Below are positions 42,663-46,280 of a DNA stretch of 46,280 nucleotides, piece after piece (position 1 is the first letter of the stretch; each line of letters opens with the position of its first letter). The DNA is from Candidatus Binatota bacterium. Its GTDB lineage: Bacteria; Desulfobacterota; Binatia; UBA1149; CAITLU01. Position numbers and translations under genes: made by a program. The DNA is taken from the NCBI GenBank assembly GCA_024276575.1, contig JAJRWY010000035.1, forward strand, positions 1 through 46,280. Reading direction: 5' to 3'. The notes beneath the pieces were generated by a model, which searched no databases, was not told where the DNA came from, and was given only the letters and a program-made list of their open reading frames with translations.

Positions 42663-44969
42663 TCAGCTCCTTTGCGGCGCCATCTTGATGGCCGCGTAAC
42701 AGGCCAGCGCCGCGATGCCGAGCACGCTGATCTCGCCAAGGGTGTCGAGGCCCCTGAAGTCCACGAGTATTACGTTGACGATGTTGTGCCACCCGGCCAG
42801 TTTAGCGCTGTTTTCGATAAAGAATTCGGCAATCGAGGTCGCAGTACGATGGCCTCTAGCGAGAGCGACCAGATAGCAGGCACCGCAACCGGCAGTAATG
42901 CTCAGGGCAAGATGCCCTGGGCGCAGTGGCCGTGTTTCGGGAGGGCGCCAAGAGGGCAGGAAGACGAACACCGCGAGGAACAGGGCCACGGAGATGGTCT
43001 CGACCATAATCTGCGTCAGCGCCAAGTCGGGTGCCCCCAGCAGTGCGAACATCAACGCCAGTGTGTAGCCGCTGGCTCCCAGTGAAAGTATGGCAGCGAG
43101 CCGGGTTTTGGCGATACAGGTGCCGATCACCGCGGCGATAGCCGTCAGTGCGACTGCCACTTCGAATACCAGCGGGCTGCGGGCGGGCCAGGCTTGCAAC
43201 TGCGGCACGGGGAAGCATAGAAATACCGCGCTTATCGCCGCTACGCCGACGCACAGGATGATGGTGTTGTAACGCCATACCAAGCCGCTCATGTAGGAGA
43301 CCGTTACTGCCTTGGACCAAGACTCGAGTTTTTCGAGCTTGAAATCGTAGATGCGGTCGGTAACGAGTAAGGGGTTGTCGGGAGTCCGCGTTTGCCACCA
43401 GCGGCTATAGAGGATGTAGCCGCTGCCCAAGGCTACGGCACTGGCTGCCAGGGTTGGAGAGAAGCCGTGCCATAGCGACAGATGGAGATGCAGTGACGAT
43501 CCCGGCACCGCGGCTTCGACTGCTCCGGCAACCAACGCTCCGGCCAGCGACTGGGGGAAAAGGCCGAAGAGTAGCGCGACCGTGATCAGCAGCCCGGGGC
43601 CCCAGAGTAACGAAAAATGAGGGTCGTGTGGTGCTTCCGCCCCGCTCGTAGCGGTAGCGGAAGCACCCTCGGTCTTGCGGCCGCGGCCCACGCCGAAGGC
43701 CAGTGCAAAACAGTAGGCCGCCGTCAATACAGCCCCGGCGACTGAGAGCATGGCCAGCAGGGGGCCGAGATGCAAAGCTTGCTCGAGGAACATCTCCTTG
43801 GATATGAAACCCCCGAGCGGTGGCATCCCCGCCATCGACAAGGCTCCGAGCGCGAGCAGTAGGTGGGTTTTCGGCATCTGCTTGCGAAGCGGGCCCAGCT
43901 CGCAAACATCACGTGTATGAGCCTCGTGTTCTATCACTCCCACCAGCAAGAACAGCGCGCCCTTGAACGCGGCGTGATTGAGCAGGTGGAAGAGTCCGGC
44001 TGCCGCCGCTTCCGGGCGGGCCGCTGCCAGCATCGACATGATGAGGCCGAGTTGGCTGACCGTGGAGAAAGCCAGCAAACCCTTGAGGTCGGACTGGCGG
44101 AGGGCCAGGTAGCTGCACCAGACCATGGTTGCTATGCCGATTACGGTCAGTAGGGGAGTCCACAAGGGAAGCGGCGACATGATCGGTCCAAGTCTGGCCA
44201 CCAAGTACAGGCCCGCCTTGACCATGGTTGCGGCGTGAAGGTAGGCGCTGACCGGAGTAGGTGCCTCCATGGCGGTGGGGAGCCATAAGTGGAACGGGAA
44301 CTGAGCAGACTTGGTTATAGCGCCGGCTATCACCAGCAGCACCGCGGGCAGGGCCCAGGGGCTGGCCGCCAACAAATCGCCCCTGCCGAGCAGCTCGGGG
44401 ATTTCGAAGGTGCCGCAGACCAGTCCGATCATTATGAAGCCGAGCAGCATGGCCAGCCCACCGGTGGCGGTGATCACCAATGCCTTGAGTGCGCCATAAC
44501 GCGATCGTTCCTTGTGGTGCCAGAAACCGATCAGGAGGAATGAGGAAATACTGGTTAATTCCCAGAACACGAACAGAGCCAATAGATTCGAGGAGAAGAC
44601 GACGCCCAGCATCGCCCCCATGAACAGCAGCAGGTAGCAGAAAAAGCGCCGGCGTTGCTCGTGCGGTTCCAGGTAAGCAGCGGCGAAAGTGAAGACCACG
44701 ACACCGACTGCGCTGATGACCAGAGCGAAAAGCAAGGATAACCCGTCTGCGAGCAGCGAGAGACTCAGATCCAGGGCGGGGGCCCAGGGCAGGTACAGGG
44801 TGGGCGGTTGTTCTATACCGCCCAGCGCAGCGCTGGCGACGGCGAGGAAAGATGCGCCGGCAAATAGCGAAGCCACCCAGCCGGCACGGGCGCTACGGGG
44901 GGCTGAGAACAAGTTCAGCAGTATGGCTCCCGCAAACGGGAGCAGAAGTGCTATCAACACCGCGCCCAT
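42663..44969 (-). CDS. mnhA: Mrp/Mnh Na+/H+ antiporter subunit A
   Basis: The 768-residue protein is a NuoL-like subunit. It has the Glu in LLALFVWELTSISSFLLIGFW (shortened here), the Lys in AITKSAQFPFHLWLP, HAATMVKAGLYL, and the C-terminal MnhB-like portion GAPDLALTQIMVETISV. ATG 44969 is preferred because AAGGGG precedes it; an in-frame GTG at 44987 lies only 13 bases from nadA. The operon order A-B-C-D-E-F-G is complete, giving Na+/H+ antiport for pH or salt tolerance. Confidence 0.93.
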   Translation of the reverse strand: MGAVLIALLLPFAGAILLNLFSAPRSARAGWVASLFAGASFLAVASAALGGIEQPPTLYLPWAPALDLSLSLLADGLSLLFALVISAVGVVVFTFAAAYLEPHEQRRRFFCYLLLFMGAMLGVVFSSNLLALFVFWELTSISSFLLIGFWHHKERSRYGALKALVITATGGLAMLLGFIMIGLVCGTFEIPELLGRGDLLAASPWALPAVLLVIAGAITKSAQFPFHLWLPTAMEAPTPVSAYLHAATMVKAGLYLVARLGPIMSPLPLWTPLLTVIGIATMVWCSYLALRQSDLKGLLAFSTVSQLGLIMSMLAAARPEAAAAGLFHLLNHAAFKGALFLLVGVIEHEAHTRDVCELGPLRKQMPKTHLLLALGALSMAGMPPLGGFISKEMFLEQALHLGPLLAMLSVAGAVLTAAYCFALAFGVGRGRKTEGASATATSGAEAPHDPHFSLLWGPGLLITVALLFGLFPQSLAGALVAGAVEAAVPGSSLHLHLSLWHGFSPTLAASAVALGSGYILYSRWWQTRTPDNPLLVTDRIYDFKLEKLESWSKAVTVSYMSGLVWRYNTIILCVGVAAISAVFLCFPVPQLQAWPARSPLVFEVAVALTAIAAVIGTCIAKTRLAAILSLGASGYTLALMFALLGAPDLALTQIMVETISVALFLAVFVFLPSWRPPETRPLRPGHLALSITAGCGACYLVALARGHRTATSIAEFFIENSAKLAGWHNIVNVILVDFRGLDTLGEISVLGIAALACYAAIKMAPQRS

Positions 44970-45000
44970 CGTCAATCCCCTTCCCACGGCGGACGCGGGT

Positions 45001-46005
45001 TCAACTCAGTTCGAACATCCTTTCAATGGATCCGCGGGCGGCTTCACACAGTTGCGGAGAAAGCAGCACCTCGTCCCTGCCGTTCACAAGAGCATCGCGA
45101 GTTTTCTCGAGAGTAATCATCTTCATGTACTTGCAAAGTTGGCAGGCTTTGAAGAATCGTTTGTCGGGCAGCTCCATCAGCAAACGGTCGGAGAGGCCGC
45201 ACTCGGTGACGACCAGGAAATCGGTGGCATCTTCACGCCGTGCGTATTCGATCATGCCGCTGGTGCTGAGCACGGCGTCGGCCTCAGCCAGAACGTCGTC
45301 ACGGCATTCCGGGTGGGCGATGACGCGGATCTCCGGTCTGGCCTTACGTACGCGCTGCAAGGCTTCGGGGCGGATCTGCTGGTGCACGTAGCAGTTACCC
45401 TTCCAGGGGATGATGTTCTTGTCGCTTTGCGAGGCGACGTACGCAGCGAGATTCTCATCCGGGCAGAACAAGATGTTGTCCGAGTCGAGGCTTTCGACCA
45501 CGCGCAGGGCGTTTGAAGAAGTACAGCAGACGTCGGTTACCGCTTTTACCGCCGCGGTGGTGTTGACGTAGGAGACGACCTTGAGGTCCGGATAGCGAAG
45601 CTTGAGTTCGTCGCGCATGGCTGTGAGGTCGTCGGCATCGACGCTCTCGGCCAAAGAACATCCGGCCATGGCATCGGGGATCAGAACACGCTTTTCCGGC
45701 GAGAGTATCTTGGCGGTCTCGGCCATGAAGTGAACTCCACAAAGCACGATGGTTCCTTGCCGGAAGTCCTTGCCACGCTTGGCGAGTTCGAGAGAGTCTC
45801 CGACGAGATCCGCGACCTCGAAGATCTCCGGACGCTGGTAATTGTGAGCGAGTATCACCGCATCCTCACTGCGTTTGAGATCCTGTATCTCTTCGACCAG
45901 AAGGCGGATGCTCTCGCAGTGGCTGGGAGTGTAGGCGTCCTCCTGGCCTAAGACCTTGAAGTGCTCGTAAAGTTCGGCTGCATCTTTCGCGCTTGCGGTC
46001 GTCAT
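45001..46005 (-). CDS. nadA: Quinolinate synthase
   Basis: The 334-residue enzyme has VILAHNYQRPEI for substrate binding, LCGVHFMAETAKILSPEK, and cysteines in the positions expected to ligate its 4Fe-4S cluster: C116 (MAGCSLAES), C205 (KGNCYVHQ) and C288/C291 (ACQLC). It condenses iminoaspartate with dihydroxyacetone phosphate for NAD synthesis. No nadB or nadC is adjacent. It precedes mnhA on the same strand. Confidence 0.94.
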   Translation of the reverse strand: MTTASAKDAAELYEHFKVLGQEDAYTPSHCESIRLLVEEIQDLKRSEDAVILAHNYQRPEIFEVADLVGDSLELAKRGKDFRQGTIVLCGVHFMAETAKILSPEKRVLIPDAMAGCSLAESVDADDLTAMRDELKLRYPDLKVVSYVNTTAAVKAVTDVCCTSSNALRVVESLDSDNILFCPDENLAAYVASQSDKNIIPWKGNCYVHQQIRPEALQRVRKARPEIRVIAHPECRDDVLAEADAVLSTSGMIEYARREDATDFLVVTECGLSDRLLMELPDKRFFKACQLCKYMKMITLEKTRDALVNGRDEVLLSPQLCEAARGSIERMFELS

Positions 46006-46109
46006 AATGGCCTTGCGTCGTTTTGGCGGCTAAGCAGCATGCTGAGGCCGCAAGACACAGACTTTGCCCCTGTTCCGCGCAGGGTCAAACCGGCACCCGG
46101 CGCGGCGTT

Positions 46110-46280
46110 GCGAGAGTCGCAAGCGCCAGTGAGATCGGCCTAACCCGCATTATTCATGAAACCTCGTCGCGAGAGTCGCAAGCGCCCGTGAGATCGGCCC
46201 AAGCGCAGCGATGAGGCCCGCAGGCGTACTAACAGTACGTCGAGGGCCGAAAAGCGAGCACGGGCCGAGATTGCGGGCGA
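46110..46280 (+). mobile_element. Interspersed repeat, copy A: left end and body, cut by the window edge
   Basis: The left terminus (46139-46162) begins CCTAACCCGCATTATTCATG. The body follows with CCTCGTCGCGAGAGTCGC, a hairpin CGTACT-AAC-AGTACG near 46226, GAGGGCCGAAAAGCGAGC and CGGGCCGAGATTGCGGGCGA to the edge. A 31-base piece of the body (46169-46199) also occurs once before the terminus, at 46110-46140, with a single mismatch, so a second, partial unit lies upstream. No transposase is encoded in view. Confidence 0.72.

Noticed and set aside
1-46280. Reassigned stop codon in this genome
   Set aside because: TAA and TAG each end intact genes in the window, and only one internal example of each was found.
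1-46280. CRISPR array, tRNA, rRNA or phage genes
   Set aside because: No regularly spaced repeats, no cloverleaf-like sequence in the gaps and no phage or transposase proteins were seen.

Overview
The window reads as GC-rich chromosomal DNA from a Gram-negative (diderm) bacterium. Outer-membrane lipid-trafficking genes (YdbH/YdbL-like proteins and an MlaE-F-D operon), SecDF-YajC and a DamX-like SPOR protein point to two membranes. KstR-like TetR regulation, a wax-ester synthase/DGAT homologue, an SCP-x-type thiolase, a MaoC/FAS1-like dehydratase pair, PlsB and a HAD-acyltransferase fusion indicate a lipid-rich metabolism. That mix is typical of deltaproteobacterial-grade lineages such as Myxococcota or Binatota relatives, but the sequence alone does not fix the taxon. 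No rRNA, tRNA, CRISPR array, phage or transposase gene was found.

Layout. 1-3.9 kb: an AsmA/YdbH-like gene broken by an in-frame TAG, a lipoprotein that appears to fuse YnbE and YdbL, and a gamma-class carbonic anhydrase, closed by a perfect 19-bp palindromic terminator. 3.9-6.4 kb: two hot-dog dehydratases divergent from a lipid-transfer-type thiolase. 6.4-12 kb: glycerolipid synthesis (HAD/acyltransferase fusion, PlsB, WS/DGAT). 12-15.6 kb: a KstR-like repressor with an exact KstR-type operator between it and a periplasmic metallo-beta-lactamase-fold hydrolase, then a thioesterase and holA. 15.7-18.6 kb: an ATPase-SPOR (DamX-like) gene split by an in-frame TAA, and a small unknown protein. 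18.7-25.8 kb: cation exchanger, polyprenyl synthase, ferredoxin, YbhN-like flippase, coaBC, family-4 uracil-DNA glycosylase, NfeD protease. 25.8-31.7 kb: slipin, queA, tgt, yajC, secD, secF in a tight run. 31.8-35.3 kb: PmtA-like methyltransferase convergent with mlaE-F-D. 35.4-39 kb: arylsulfatase and an orphan PAS-PAS histidine kinase. 39.3-45 kb: a complete seven-gene Mrp/Mnh antiporter operon, preceded by nadA.

Two things stand out. First, a family of short interspersed repeats (copies near 12.0, 31.7, 39.0-39.3 and 46.1-46.3 kb) has terminal inverted repeats beginning CCTAACCCGCATTATTCATG, so it looks like a non-autonomous (MITE-like) element. Copies abut stop codons, and one fills exactly the gap between two convergent genes. 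The copy beside the Mrp operon carries an in-frame fragment of a mnhD gene, about 85% identical by hand alignment to the intact mnhD 1.7 kb away but in opposite orientation. Second, the KstR-like repressor and its 14-bp operator connect the lipid genes to a sterol/fatty-acid type control circuit best known from actinobacteria.

Two otherwise intact genes (ydbH-like and damX-like) each carry a single in-frame nonsense codon, TAG and TAA. Both codons are used as ordinary stops elsewhere in the window, so a changed genetic code is not the explanation. Recent loss, a site-specific readthrough or assembly error remain possible.
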